NCBI GenBank assembly: GCA_024347015.1
Contig: AP024889.1
Location: forward strand, 2,046,001-2,110,000
DNA length: 64,000 nucleotides
Origin: Vibrio pectenicida
GTDB taxonomy: Bacteria > Pseudomonadota > Gammaproteobacteria > Enterobacterales > Vibrionaceae
Direction: 5' to 3'
Of the stretch, positions 1 through 10,000 are shown piece by piece. How positions within the stretch are numbered: the first letter of the stretch is position 1; each line of letters starts with the position of its first letter. The notes beneath the pieces were generated by a model, which saw only the letters and a list, made by a program, of their open reading frames with translations, was not told the DNA's origin and did no database searches. Position numbers and translations under genes: made by a program.

Positions 1-248
1 AAACCACTCACTCCCCTCAGAAGCATCATTCCAAATATAATAAAAGGCAGAATACGCAGAAAGTTGGACTCTGCATCACCGAAACCTTCATCAAGAAGTG
101 GCTTCAATAATGACACCATGTAGGTATCAGCTACCGCATTAATAACTAAAGCAACAATAGCTACAGAGAGCCCCGCTTTATATAGGCGAATGTATGTCCA
201 CAGGCGTTTAAAAGTTTGCCAGGTCGTTTCATCTTGATTAAGAGACAT
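1..248 (-). CDS. msbA: MsbA lipid A exporter ATP-binding/permease, N-terminal fragment
   Basis: The first 82 codons of a protein beginning MSLNQDETTWQTFKRLWTYI are visible; the rest lies beyond the left edge. The fragment covers the cytoplasmic N-terminus and first membrane helix of an ABC exporter, with the DTYMVSLLKPLLDEGFGD stretch typical of MsbA. MsbA is the homodimeric inner-membrane flippase for core-lipid A. It follows comEC on the same strand by 30 bases, the same comEC-msbA order as in Escherichia coli, which supports the call. Only the N-terminus is seen, so the ATPase motifs cannot be checked. Confidence 0.85.
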   Translation of the reverse strand, partial: MSLNQDETTWQTFKRLWTYIRLYKAGLSVAIVALVINAVADTYMVSLLKPLLDEGFGDAESNFLRILPFIIFGMMLLRGVSG

Positions 249-278
249 AGAAGAGCTTATTTTTTTACAATATGACGC

Positions 279-2516
279 TTATTCTACTCCCTTACGTAGC
301 ATCTGCCTATACCAAGACTGCCCTTTCCCTTCCCTTAATACACCTACACTCCAGTGCGAGCGATAAAAGCTGATACTTATTTGACCAGACGTCCCTGTAT
401 CTAGCCAGTCCACGTTAGCTTCAGCATAACGTTTAACAACTTTTTGGTCTGGAAGTGACCATTTTCCTGTTTTAGCCGTTGACGCAATTGCCAGATCTGG
501 ACCAACCACTTTTATAAACTGATTAATTGAAGAAGTCCGACTACCATGGTGAGGTACAACTAAAATATCACTACTTAATAACTTAGGATGTCTAACCAAC
601 ATCCATTCGACTACAGCGTCAATATCTCCAGGTAAAAGGAGTGTATTACTTGTATCTTGATGAATAACTTTTACTACACACGAATGAGGGTTATAGGCTC
701 TAAATACTGACTGATTTGGCCATATAAACTCTATGTCAAGCACCCCCCAAACCATTTTCTTGCCAGCTATACACTTTCGCCCGTTTATCGATTTCTGGCT
801 GCTTACTATATTTTTTGGGTTCCAACTTTCTATAATCGTCTCCATTCCACCAGCATGATCATTATCTGCATGTGATAAAATTAAAATATCCACTTCCTTA
901 ATACCATGATAATGGAGAAAGGGGGTTATAATCCGCTCTGCAATACTACTCTCCTGCCAAGCCATACCTGTGTCATAGATGATGGCACTTTGCCCTTGCT
1001 TAATGACTACCGCCAGTCCATGACCTACATCAAGCACAAAAGCTTGCCAAATAGGCCTAGATCTCCAATCAATTAAAACCGTCAATAAACATGTGAGTAA
1101 TAGACCCTTTCCCCTCCAACTAAAAAAGGGGGCTATAGCACATAATGCTATCAAAGAGCATAACCACATTACTTGCTGATTCGCTAATGAGAGCCAACTT
1201 TTTTCTGCAAAAGTAATTGCGTAAAATACAGGTTGTATTGTCCAATCGACCCAGATCCATAAAAAGGTTATATCAAATCCAAGATCAAGCAAAAGTGCCA
1301 GTAAAGCCGAAGGCACCACAACCAGACTAAACCATGAGACGAATAGGATATTGTATAGAAAGCTACTTAAACTCACACCATAGAAGAGCATTGCAATGGC
1401 GGGCATCATCCCAACGACCAATGAGAATTGAAGTACTAATGCCTTCTTCCAATATGAGCGATAGGAGGGTTGCAGGGACATAAATAGCAAAATAATGGCT
1501 ACTGCCCACATTGTTAGCCATAAACTGGCTGATACCGAGGAAAAAGGGTCTATCAATAGCAACCAAGAGAGAATTATTAACCATTGATAACTTGATGGTA
1601 TTCTTTTTAGTGAAGTCAGTAATATGGACATTAGACAACATGCCCACATTGCTCTTTGAGTTGGAATAGAAAATCCCGCTAACCAAGCGTAACAACCACT
1701 CAGCAAAACAGCAATCAGTATCGGAGCAGTACCCCAACTATGAAAAACTCGAAAAAAAGCCTTACCTATAAACCAGCCAATAGAAAAAACGATGCCAATA
1801 TGCAGCCCTGATATAGCGATAATATGACTCAAACCACTCGACTTAAGCCTCTGTTTTACCTCTCTTAATAACTCATCTCGCATGCCAAATGTTAAGGCAA
1901 ATATAATTCCTTTACTGGGTAATTCATCCACCGAGCTCGCAATTTTTTTAAACCATTCATAACGCAAAGATGCCACATCCCGAACCCAATAACTGCGATT
2001 GGCTAACAAATGAGCTCGGCCGACAATACGTTTTTGCAGCGCATACTTTTCAGCATCAAAACCCACATCATTAAGTAGCCCTACGATCGGCTTTACCTTT
2101 ATTTGAGCTCTAATTTCATCATTAGGAGTCAGAAGCGTCGGAGACACTAACCAGATACGTGGCCTAAATAGTGCCAGAATTTGTTTTCCATTAATGGAAG
2201 TCACTGTCACTTCACCCTGAAAACCATGACTTACTTGCTTAAAAAAGCTGTCAACCTCCGCATTTATGGTAATATTCTGCCCAGCTTGGAAAAGTATTCC
2301 TTGCTGATGGCGTAAAAAGTTGCTGTGTATTACTAATATCAGGCATGCAACCACGGATCCTAAGCCCCATCTTAGCAATTTTAACCTTATACTGAATATC
2401 AGAATCAAGATACAGGGAAACAGCCATTTCCATGATGGTATATACCACCATGACGAGATGCTGGAAATAAGGAAGCAAAACGAAATGAGTGTCCAGTAAT
2501 TTAAAGAGAGAGTCAT
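279..2516 (-). CDS. comEC: ComEC/Rec2 DNA uptake channel protein
   Basis: A 745-residue polytopic membrane protein with the full ComEC layout: N-terminal helices and a soluble OB-like region (about residues 1-190), a multi-helix competence domain (about 200-480) and a C-terminal metallo-beta-lactamase-like domain (about 500-745). The last holds the metal motif HADNDHAGG and a second VVPHHGSR motif. ComEC carries incoming single-stranded DNA across the inner membrane during natural transformation. The start has a short AGGGA upstream and lies only 8 bases from the divergent DUF2062 gene. msbA follows downstream. The length is normal and no damage is seen. Confidence 0.93.
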   Translation of the reverse strand: MTLSLNYWTLISFCFLISSISSWWYIPSWKWLFPCILILIFSIRLKLLRWGLGSVVACLILVIHSNFLRHQQGILFQAGQNITINAEVDSFFKQVSHGFQGEVTVTSINGKQILALFRPRIWLVSPTLLTPNDEIRAQIKVKPIVGLLNDVGFDAEKYALQKRIVGRAHLLANRSYWVRDVASLRYEWFKKIASSVDELPSKGIIFALTFGMRDELLREVKQRLKSSGLSHIIAISGLHIGIVFSIGWFIGKAFFRVFHSWGTAPILIAVLLSGCYAWLAGFSIPTQRAMWACCLMSILLTSLKRIPSSYQWLIILSWLLLIDPFSSVSASLWLTMWAVAIILLFMSLQPSYRSYWKKALVLQFSLVVGMMPAIAMLFYGVSLSSFLYNILFVSWFSLVVVPSALLALLLDLGFDITFLWIWVDWTIQPVFYAITFAEKSWLSLANQQVMWLCSLIALCAIAPFFSWRGKGLLLTCLLTVLIDWRSRPIWQAFVLDVGHGLAVVIKQGQSAIIYDTGMAWQESSIAERIITPFLHYHGIKEVDILILSHADNDHAGGMETIIESWNPKNIVSSQKSINGRKCIAGKKMVWGVLDIEFIWPNQSVFRAYNPHSCVVKVIHQDTSNTLLLPGDIDAVVEWMLVRHPKLLSSDILVVPHHGSRTSSINQFIKVVGPDLAIASTAKTGKWSLPDQKVVKRYAEANVDWLDTGTSGQISISFYRSHWSVGVLREGKGQSWYRQMLRKGVE

Positions 2517-2524
2517 ATTTCCCT

Positions 2525-3070
2525 ATGCCAAGAAAACTCATAAAACGTTTTATGCCCGACCACGAGGTAATAAAGCGCCAGAAAGCACTAAAAATCTTTG
2601 GTAATGTGCTCTATAACCCTAATCTCTGGTGCCTGAATCGCCGTTCTGCATCTGGCGCATTTGCTGTTGGGCTATTCATGGCTTTTGTACCCCTGCCAAG
2701 TCAAATGATTATGTCCGCTGGCTTAGCCATTTTATGTGGTGTAAATTTACCCCTGTCTGTGGCTCTTGTCTGGGTAAGCAACCCTATTACCATGCCTGTA
2801 ATGTTTTACTTCGCATACAAAATTGGTGCTTGGATCATGCATACTCCTCCCCAAGCTTTTCATTTTGAACTGTCTTGGGACTTTATCATGCAACAAATGA
2901 GCACCATTGGTCCTCCATTTATACTTGGTTGTATGATTTGTGGTATTTTTTCAGCCATGGCTGGATATTTTGGTATTAAAGCACTTTGGCGTTATTCTGT
3001 TGTAAGAAGTTGGCAACAACGAAAAATTAGATTAGGTAGATTGCTTAAAAAAGGAAAGCGCAAACCCTAA
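2525..3070 (+). CDS. DUF2062 family membrane protein
   Basis: A 181-residue protein with a basic N-terminus (MPRKLIKRFMPDHEVIKRQK) and two or three hydrophobic segments (about residues 55-110 and 135-165). The SASGAFAVGLFMAFVPLPSQM and NPITMPVMFYFAYKIG stretches are typical of the DUF2062 family, whose function is unknown. The frame is open 12 codons further upstream, but the ATG at 2525 follows a purine-rich AAAGAGAGAG and gives the usual family N-terminus. It is divergent from comEC and its 3' end faces lolE. A short hairpin with a T-run overlaps its stop codon. Confidence 0.85.
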   Translation: MPRKLIKRFMPDHEVIKRQKALKIFGNVLYNPNLWCLNRRSASGAFAVGLFMAFVPLPSQMIMSAGLAILCGVNLPLSVALVWVSNPITMPVMFYFAYKIGAWIMHTPPQAFHFELSWDFIMQQMSTIGPPFILGCMICGIFSAMAGYFGIKALWRYSVVRSWQQRKIRLGRLLKKGKRKP

Positions 3071-3094
3071 CCTTGCGATGGAGTTGTAGGGTTT
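3062..3094 (+). terminator. Likely intrinsic terminator of the DUF2062 gene
   Basis: An 8-bp stem (AAACCCTA paired with TAGGGTTT) that includes the stop codon of the DUF2062 gene and runs into a short T-run. The loop is 17 bases, which is rather long, so this is a moderate call. Confidence 0.5.
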
Positions 3095-3121
3095 TTGCAA
3101 CTGATATGTTGTGTGAAGATG

Positions 3122-3142
3122 ATAGGACCGTAAAGGTCCTAT
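3122..3142. terminator. Hairpin between convergent DUF2062 gene and lolE
   Basis: A perfect 8-bp stem ATAGGACC/GGTCCTAT with a GTAAA loop sits just after the lolE stop and between the two convergent genes. No strong T-tract follows on either strand, so a role as bidirectional terminator is inferred from position. Confidence 0.4.
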
Positions 3143-3145
3143 ATT

Positions 3146-4390
3146 CTATTTTGAGCTCAATACCGAAGCAGGATTAAGTTTAGATGCACGAGAAGCTGGA
3201 TACCAAGTAGCGAGTAGGCTCAAAATCAGCGCTGTCCCAGACACGAGAAATATGTCCGTCCAAATAATTTGCGATGGAAGAAAATCAACAAAATATATAT
3301 CCCCAGAAAGAAATTGGTGGTCAATCGCTTTTTCCAGAACATTTATCAAATAAGTTAAATTAGCTGCCACTAATACACCAATTATACTGCCAATTAAACT
3401 ACCTAGTACCCCAGAAAAAACACCTTGCCAGATAAAAATACGTTTAATCAGACCATCAGTAGCACCCATTGTTCTCAAGATGGCTATTTCACCTGCACGA
3501 TCTTTCACTGCCATCATCAAAGTAGAGACGATATTAAAACTCGCAACACCTATCACAAGAACCATAACTAAATACATAATGGTCCTCACCAGTTGTATGT
3601 CACGATACAGGAAACCATATTCTTGCTGCCAACTTCTCAGGTAGACATAAACGTTTAAAGTGTTCCCTGCCTCGCGTACAATTTGTGTTGCATTTAACAC
3701 ATCAGATACTTTTAACGAAACACCTGTTACAGCATTATCTAGTTGCGCATACTTTTGGGCATCTTTCAGCGGAACTAAAGCAAGGGTATGATCAATCTGG
3801 CCATTTAGCTTAAGCAGTCCGGTTACTTTTACTCGAACTCGCTTTGGCGCTTGTACTTGAGTTGTTGAGCCAGAGGTTGGGATCATCAAAGTAATATAAT
3901 CTCCTTCTGACACAGCTAAAAATTTTGCCACCCCCTGTCCAAGGATCACTTGTTGCTCACCAGCAACAAACTCTTTCCATGTCTGCCCATCAATATAGTC
4001 GTTGATATTAGACACTTTTTCTTCCATATTTGGCTCAACTCCGCGAACTTCTAGAGCTTTCACTTTTTGACCCTTTTCAGCTAAAGCTGTAATGGCCACA
4101 TAAGGAGCCGTTGCTTCGATTTTTGGATGCTTCTCGGCTTGCTTCATCACCGATTCCCATTCCGATATTGGGCCACGCACACCTTCGAACTCTCCATGAG
4201 CAACAACAGATAGAACGCGATCTTTCAACTCTCTTTCAAAACCATTCATTGCCGACAGACCAATAATGATCACAGCAACACCGACAGCAATTCCTATAGT
4301 TGAAGACAGGGAAATAAATGACACCATTTTGTTGCGTTGCTTAGCACGGCTAAAACGCCCGCCAATAAACAAGGATAATGAAGAAAACAA
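3146..4390 (-). CDS. lolE: LolE lipoprotein-releasing ABC transporter permease
   Basis: A 414-residue MacB/FtsX-type permease with one N-terminal helix after the SRAKQRNKMVSFISLSSTIG segment, a large periplasmic domain, and three C-terminal helices ending in WYPASRASKLNPASVLSSK. LolE works with LolC and LolD to extract outer-membrane lipoproteins from the inner membrane and pass them to LolA. The best start is TTG at 4390: it follows GAGGAGG by six bases and gives the family N-terminus (L/M)FSSLSLFIGGRFSRAKQ. The longer frame reads back into lolD and looks artefactual. It begins two bases after the lolD stop, so the genes are co-translated. Confidence 0.93.
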   Translation of the reverse strand: MFSSLSLFIGGRFSRAKQRNKMVSFISLSSTIGIAVGVAVIIIGLSAMNGFERELKDRVLSVVAHGEFEGVRGPISEWESVMKQAEKHPKIEATAPYVAITALAEKGQKVKALEVRGVEPNMEEKVSNINDYIDGQTWKEFVAGEQQVILGQGVAKFLAVSEGDYITLMIPTSGSTTQVQAPKRVRVKVTGLLKLNGQIDHTLALVPLKDAQKYAQLDNAVTGVSLKVSDVLNATQIVREAGNTLNVYVYLRSWQQEYGFLYRDIQLVRTIMYLVMVLVIGVASFNIVSTLMMAVKDRAGEIAILRTMGATDGLIKRIFIWQGVFSGVLGSLIGSIIGVLVAANLTYLINVLEKAIDHQFLSGDIYFVDFLPSQIIWTDIFLVSGTALILSLLATWYPASRASKLNPASVLSSK

Positions 4391-4391
4391 G

Positions 4392-5078
4392 TTATGCCTC
4401 CTCAATACCAAGTAATAAGCCATCTTGCATATGTAACTTCTTGTCCATTTTTGTAGCCAGTTCGCCATCATGGGTAACCACTAAGAAAGCAGTACCGGAT
4501 TGTTGATTGAGCTCTCTCATTAAATCGTAAATAGATAAGGCAGTCTGGTAATCCAAATTACCTGTTGGCTCATCGGCAAGAACTAAAGAAGGGTTATTCA
4601 CTAATGCTCGTGCAATTGCAACACGTTGGCGTTCTCCTCCTGAAAGCTCAGAAGGTCGATGTTCAATCCGATGAGTTAGCCCTACTTTATCCAATAATGC
4701 TCTGGCAGACTGTTTTGCTTGGGCCGGTTTTTCTCCGCCAATCAACAGTGGCATTGCCACATTTTCTAATGCGCTGAAATCGGCCAAAAGGTGGTGAAAT
4801 TGATAGACAAAACCAAGATGCTGATTGCGAAGTTTAGCCTGTTTATTCGAGCTTAACTTCGCAATCTCTTGACCAAGAATATTAACCTCTCCTTGTGTTG
4901 CATCATCAAGTGCACCGAGAATATGGAGTAAGGTGCTCTTGCCAGATCCTGAAGAACCCATAATAGAAACCAGCTCACCTCTTTGGAGCTCGAAACTCAC
5001 TCCTTTGAGTACTTGAGTATCATGTGAACCTTCACGATATGTTTTACAAATATTATGACATTGAAGGAGATTATTCAT
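4392..5078 (-). CDS. lolD: LolD lipoprotein-releasing ABC transporter ATPase
   Basis: A 228-residue ABC ATPase with Walker [10 protein letters not shown] (about residues 42-50), signature LSGGERQR, Walker B VLADEPTG and the H-loop VVTHD. It energises lipoprotein release by the LolCE permease pair at the cytoplasmic face of the inner membrane. It overlaps the end of lolC by eight bases and is followed within two bases by lolE, giving a compact lolC-lolD-lolE operon. The protein is full length and motifs are intact. Confidence 0.95.
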   Translation of the reverse strand: MNNLLQCHNICKTYREGSHDTQVLKGVSFELQRGELVSIMGSSGSGKSTLLHILGALDDATQGEVNILGQEIAKLSSNKQAKLRNQHLGFVYQFHHLLADFSALENVAMPLLIGGEKPAQAKQSARALLDKVGLTHRIEHRPSELSGGERQRVAIARALVNNPSLVLADEPTGNLDYQTALSIYDLMRELNQQSGTAFLVVTHDGELATKMDKKLHMQDGLLLGIEEA

Positions 5079-6279
5079 ATCTCAAAGCCTCAGCAGGTTT
5101 AACAGAAGATGCACGATAGGAAGGGAAAAGTGTTGCCAACAAACTAAGTAGAATAGCCATAACAATCACAGTACCAATTTGGACAGGGTTAATTAAAACT
5201 GGCAGCTGCCCACCAACAGAAAACAAAGCAACACCTGCACTGTCAAGCAAAGTATTAAGATTACTTGCCAGCAACACACCGAGTGTTCCACCAAACAAAG
5301 AACCAATGACTCCACTGCTTGCGCCTTGGACCATAAAAACAGCAAGTAACTGTCTATCTGTCATCCCCTGAGTTTTCAAAATGGCGACTTCTGACTGTTT
5401 TTCCATAACCACCATAATCAGAGCAGAAATAATATTAAATGCAGCGACCCCCACGATGAGGCCAAGCATAAGACCCATCATGTTTTTTTCCATACGAACT
5501 GCCTGAAACAATTCTCCGCGTTGATCACGCCAATCTTGCCAACGCCATCCTTCTGGTAATGGCTGTTTCCCTAATTGACTAACAACAAAAGGATCATCAA
5601 AAAATAGCCGCCACCCAGTTATCCTATCGCTTGGTAATTTCAGCAAACGTGCGGCATCATCAATATGAGTCAGCATCAATTGAGCATCAACATCAGAACC
5701 TGTGTTGTAGATACCTGCCACAGTAAAAATTCTCTGACTGGGAATACGCCCAAGCGGTGTAAACTGGCTCGCACTAGTCACCATAAGGCGTACTTTATCA
5801 CCAAGTGATACCTTCATTGCTCTGGCCAAATTAAGGCCGATAAATACTTGATATTGCTTTGGCTGCAGAGAAGAAAGTCTGCCAGAGACTAAAAATGATT
5901 CTATCGGGTCATGATCAGTTGGTTTAATACCAATTAATAAACCAGCCGATAGATTGTCAGCACTCTGAATGACAGCTTCACTCTGAACGATAGGCTCAGG
6001 GTTCGCTGCAGTAGACAACTGGCTAGCAAATTCAGGTGGTGGCGAAGTATAAGGAGTTTGTCCATCAGATTTAGACACTATAGCCTGAGGTAAAACACCG
6101 AGAATTCGCCCTTTAAGCTGTGCTTCAAAACCGTTCATCACTGAAAGAACCGTGACTAAGGACATCACACCGATTGTAATACCAGCTGTCGACATATATG
6201 AAACAAAACGGCTGAACCTATCACCAGAGCGACCTCGTAAATAACGAAAGCCAATGAAGGCAGATACAGGATGGAACAT
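5071..6279 (-). CDS. lolC: LolC lipoprotein-releasing ABC transporter permease
   Basis: A 402-residue permease starting [17 protein letters not shown], the conserved LolC N-terminus. It has one helix near residues 25-50, a periplasmic domain and three C-terminal helices, ending in [18 protein letters not shown]. With LolE and LolD it releases lipoproteins to LolA. The frame is open to a GTG at 6327, but the extra 16 residues do not resemble the family, so ATG 6279 is preferred. The chosen start lacks a good ribosome-binding site, whereas a strong GGAGGTGAT lies about 45 bases upstream with no usable start after it. It is first gene of the operon. Confidence 0.93.
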   Translation of the reverse strand: MFHPVSAFIGFRYLRGRSGDRFSRFVSYMSTAGITIGVMSLVTVLSVMNGFEAQLKGRILGVLPQAIVSKSDGQTPYTSPPPEFASQLSTAANPEPIVQSEAVIQSADNLSAGLLIGIKPTDHDPIESFLVSGRLSSLQPKQYQVFIGLNLARAMKVSLGDKVRLMVTSASQFTPLGRIPSQRIFTVAGIYNTGSDVDAQLMLTHIDDAARLLKLPSDRITGWRLFFDDPFVVSQLGKQPLPEGWRWQDWRDQRGELFQAVRMEKNMMGLMLGLIVGVAAFNIISALIMVVMEKQSEVAILKTQGMTDRQLLAVFMVQGASSGVIGSLFGGTLGVLLASNLNTLLDSAGVALFSVGGQLPVLINPVQIGTVIVMAILLSLLATLFPSYRASSVKPAEALRYE

Positions 6280-6444
6280 AGTTATAACCAAAAACGTTTG
6301 ATAAACGCTACTGTAACGATTTATCACCTCCGATTGTAGCCTTTAATAGACAAAATGACGTCAATTTAAGTGCTAAACAATGACATACCTTGATTAGTTG
6401 CTGCTTATGGCGATAATCAACACATAGTTTCAAGGAATTTGCCT

Positions 6445-7014
6445 ATGTCTGATCAAGAATATTTTACCGTTCATCACAACATGTCCGTTAACGTTGAGCC
6501 TTTGCCTACAAGCCAGATTCTACCAAGCTATGATCAGTTCGAAAAAGAAATTCCAGCTCCTTTTCTGGTCGCAAGTGAATTCAGTCATCTAGATATTCTA
6601 AATGACCAAGCTCGAATTGAGCTGAAAAATAATGATTTCAAACATGTAATTGATCTACTCGATGCACAAAATTCTAAGCTCAACTTATTATTGACTTTTA
6701 TGCTCTCACAGCAAGACGAAGCTCAGTATCGCCATCAAACTCACTCTTTTGGTGCGAGTAAATTCTGTTATAGCGCGGAAAGTGCACTTGAAATAGCAAC
6801 TAAAGTTCTTGTGAAAATGTTTATTGAGCATCCTGCTACAGCTGTCTACTGCTATGGACATGTAGAAACCTGTGAACAAGATGGCGATGATTTCCTAATC
6901 ACTATAAAATATGATTTACTACGCGATCAGGATGAAGATCTCTTAATTAAAGCGGCACTTTATCAACAACAAAAATTACTCCGTCAGCGCTCCAAGGATC
7001 GCGACAAAAAATAA
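6445..7014 (+). CDS. plzB: PilZ-family protein PlzB-like, degenerate
   Basis: A 189-residue cytoplasmic protein beginning MSDQEYFTVHHNMSVNVEPL, with no signal peptide or membrane helix. Its place between lolC and mfd is where Vibrio cholerae encodes PlzB, a PilZ-related protein, and composition and length fit. No RxxxR or (D/N)xSxxG c-di-GMP-binding signature is visible, so direct ligand binding is doubtful. The start chosen is ATG 6445, seven bases after AAGGAA; an in-frame TTG two codons earlier is less likely. The C-terminus is highly charged (about 170-189). mfd begins seven bases after the stop, suggesting cotranscription. Confidence 0.7.
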   Translation: MSDQEYFTVHHNMSVNVEPLPTSQILPSYDQFEKEIPAPFLVASEFSHLDILNDQARIELKNNDFKHVIDLLDAQNSKLNLLLTFMLSQQDEAQYRHQTHSFGASKFCYSAESALEIATKVLVKMFIEHPATAVYCYGHVETCEQDGDDFLITIKYDLLRDQDEDLLIKAALYQQQKLLRQRSKDRDKK

Positions 7015-7021
7015 TCTTATT

Positions 7022-10000
7022 ATGCCTATTACATTACTCTTCAATCTGGCCAGTTCAACTGGAGCCGGAGATAAAAAACAGGTCGGTAATTTGCAGGGTG
7101 CCAGCCTAGCACTTGCGGTTGCTGAACTCGCTAACCAGCATGACAGCCATACTTTATTAGCCGTCGCCGACCCACAAACTGCTCTAAAGCTTTTACAGGA
7201 AGTAGAGCAATTTACAGATCAAGAAGTGTCTCTATTTCCTGATTGGGAAACGCTGCCTTACGACAGTTTTTCCCCTCATCAAGAAATCATTTCCGATCGT
7301 ATTGCTCGTTTATACAAGCTACCTACTCAAAAGCATGGAATTACCATAATTCCAGTCAGCACATTATTGCAAAGGCAGTCCCCTAGAGACTTCCTATTGC
7401 AACATAGCCTGATGGTGAAAATTGGTGACCTGTATTCTCTTGAAAAACTCCGTATTCAACTCGAAAAATCTGGTTATCGTCATGTAGAACAAGTCTTTGG
7501 CCCGGGTGAATATGCTAGTAGAGGATCGATTATTGACCTTTACCCAATGGGCTCTAGTGATCCGTTTCGAATTGACTTTTTCGATGATGAGATAGACACA
7601 ATACGAACTTTTGACCCAGAGAATCAACGTTCAATAGAAGATGTTAAAGAAATTTGTTTGCTTCCTGCGCACGAATTCCCAACTTCGGAAGGAGCAATTG
7701 AAGATTTTCGCATCCGCTGGCGCCAAAGATTTGAGACAAGAAGAGAGCCAGAATCTATATATGTTCAAGTATCAAAGGGAATATGGCCCGCAGGAATCGA
7801 GTACTGGCACCCTTTATTCTTTGAACATTCAGAAACACTGTTTGACTATATAGCAGATGATAGCCAATTAATTACTGTCGGCAACCTTGAAGACGCCATT
7901 GACCATTTTCTCTCAGATGCTGAATCTCGCTATGAGCAGCGAAAAATTGATCCACTGCGACCTCTATTGCCACCTGAAGAACTTTGGCTAAAAAAAGATG
8001 AGCTGTTTAGTCACTTCAAAGCATTGCCTCAAATCCATTTATCAACAGATGCGATCGTTGAAAAACAAGGCAGAGTCAATCCAACCATTCATCCTTTACC
8101 TGATCTCTCAGCTCAACATCAGAATAAAGAGCCAATGGCAGCACTGCGTCAATTCAGTGAAAAATTTTCCGGAAAAATTGTATTTTCAGTCGAATCTGAA
8201 GGCCGAAGAGAAGCTCTATTGGAGCTGTTGCAACGTATCAAGCTGCGACCCGTTGAGCTAGATAGCTTTTCTTCAGCAATTAAAGCAGACAGTAAATTCG
8301 CTTTAGTGCTTGGCGCTGCTGAGCATGGTTTTTTATACGGTGACCAACAACTAGCATTCATATGTGAAAGTGACCTGCTTGGCGATAGAGTAATTCAACG
8401 ACGCCGTAAAGATCGCAAAACAACCAATAGTGATGCGGTAATTCGTAACCTTGCAGAGCTTAAATCAGGTCAACCTGTTGTCCACATAGACCACGGCATC
8501 GGACGCTATATTGGTTTACAAACGCTCGAAGCGGGCGGTCTAAAAACCGAATATGTTACTTTAGAGTATCAAAATGAAGCCAAGCTCTACGTGCCTGTAG
8601 CATCACTGAATTTAATCAGTCGTTACTCAGGAGGCGCCGAAGAATCAGCACCGCTGCACAAGTTAGGAGGCGAAGCCTGGATCAAAGCCCGTCGTAGAGC
8701 GGCGGAAAAAGTACGTGATGTCGCGGCCGAGTTGCTGGATGTATACGCAAAACGAGAACTCAAACCTGGTTATAAATTCGCCTTAGACCGCGACCAATAT
8801 GCAACATTTAAAGCTGGTTTCCCATTTGAAGAAACTGACGATCAATCCACAGCAATCAACGCGGTCATGTCTGACATGTGCCAAGCTAAGGCTATGGACC
8901 GCCTAGTCTGTGGCGATGTAGGTTTTGGTAAAACAGAAGTCGCCATGCGGGCTGCATTTGTCTCAACAGATAATGGAAAGCAAGTGGCTGTATTAGTTCC
9001 AACAACACTCCTTGCTCAGCAACACTTTGAGAACTTCAGAGATCGTTTTGCAAACCTGCCAATTCGCGTCGAAGTCTTATCACGATTTAAAACAGCTAAA
9101 GAACAAAAGCAAATACTAAAAGATATTGAAAATGGTAAAGTAGATTTGGTCGTTGGTACTCATAAACTCCTATCTGATGACATCAAATTTAACGATCTTG
9201 GGCTACTTATTGTTGACGAAGAGCACCGCTTCGGTGTTCGTCAAAAAGAAAAAATGAAGGCGATGCGGGCAGACGTGGACATTTTAACTCTCACGGCAAC
9301 ACCTATCCCTCGTACCTTAAATATGGCCATGAGTGGAATGCGTGATTTGTCTATTATTGCCACTCCTCCTGCTAGACGTTTAGCAATCAAGACCTTCGTT
9401 CGCCAGTATGATACCGCTGTGATAAGAGAAGCAGCCCTGCGTGAGATAATGCGTGGTGGACAAGTTTATTTTTTACACAATCAAGTAGACACCATTGAAA
9501 AAGTAGCCGCTGATCTGGAAAAATTGATTCCCGAGGCACGTGTTACCGTTGCACATGGACAAATGCGTGAGCGTGAACTTGAAAGGATCATGAACGATTT
9601 CTATCACCAGCGTTTTAATCTTTTAGTGTGTACAACCATTATTGAAACCGGTATTGACGTCCCTACTGCCAATACTATCCTAATGAACAGAGCCGATAAT
9701 CTAGGCCTTGCGCAGTTACATCAGCTACGTGGCCGTGTGGGGCGCTCTCACCACCAGGCATATGCCTACCTACTTACTCCACCACCTAAAGCCATATCCA
9801 AAGATGCGATAAAACGCTTAGACGCTATAGCATCACTCGAAGATTTAGGCGCTGGATTTACTTTAGCAACACATGATCTAGAGATTCGTGGTGCTGGGGA
9901 ACTACTTGGTGATGAGCAAAGTGGGCAAATTCAATCCGTTGGTTTTACTCTTTATATGGAAATGCTCGAGCAGGCTGTAGAAGCTCTCAAAGAGGGTAAA

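Noticed and set aside
1363..1737. 124-codon minus-strand frame inside comEC
   Set aside because: It is in another frame of the intact comEC gene and has no coding signal of its own.
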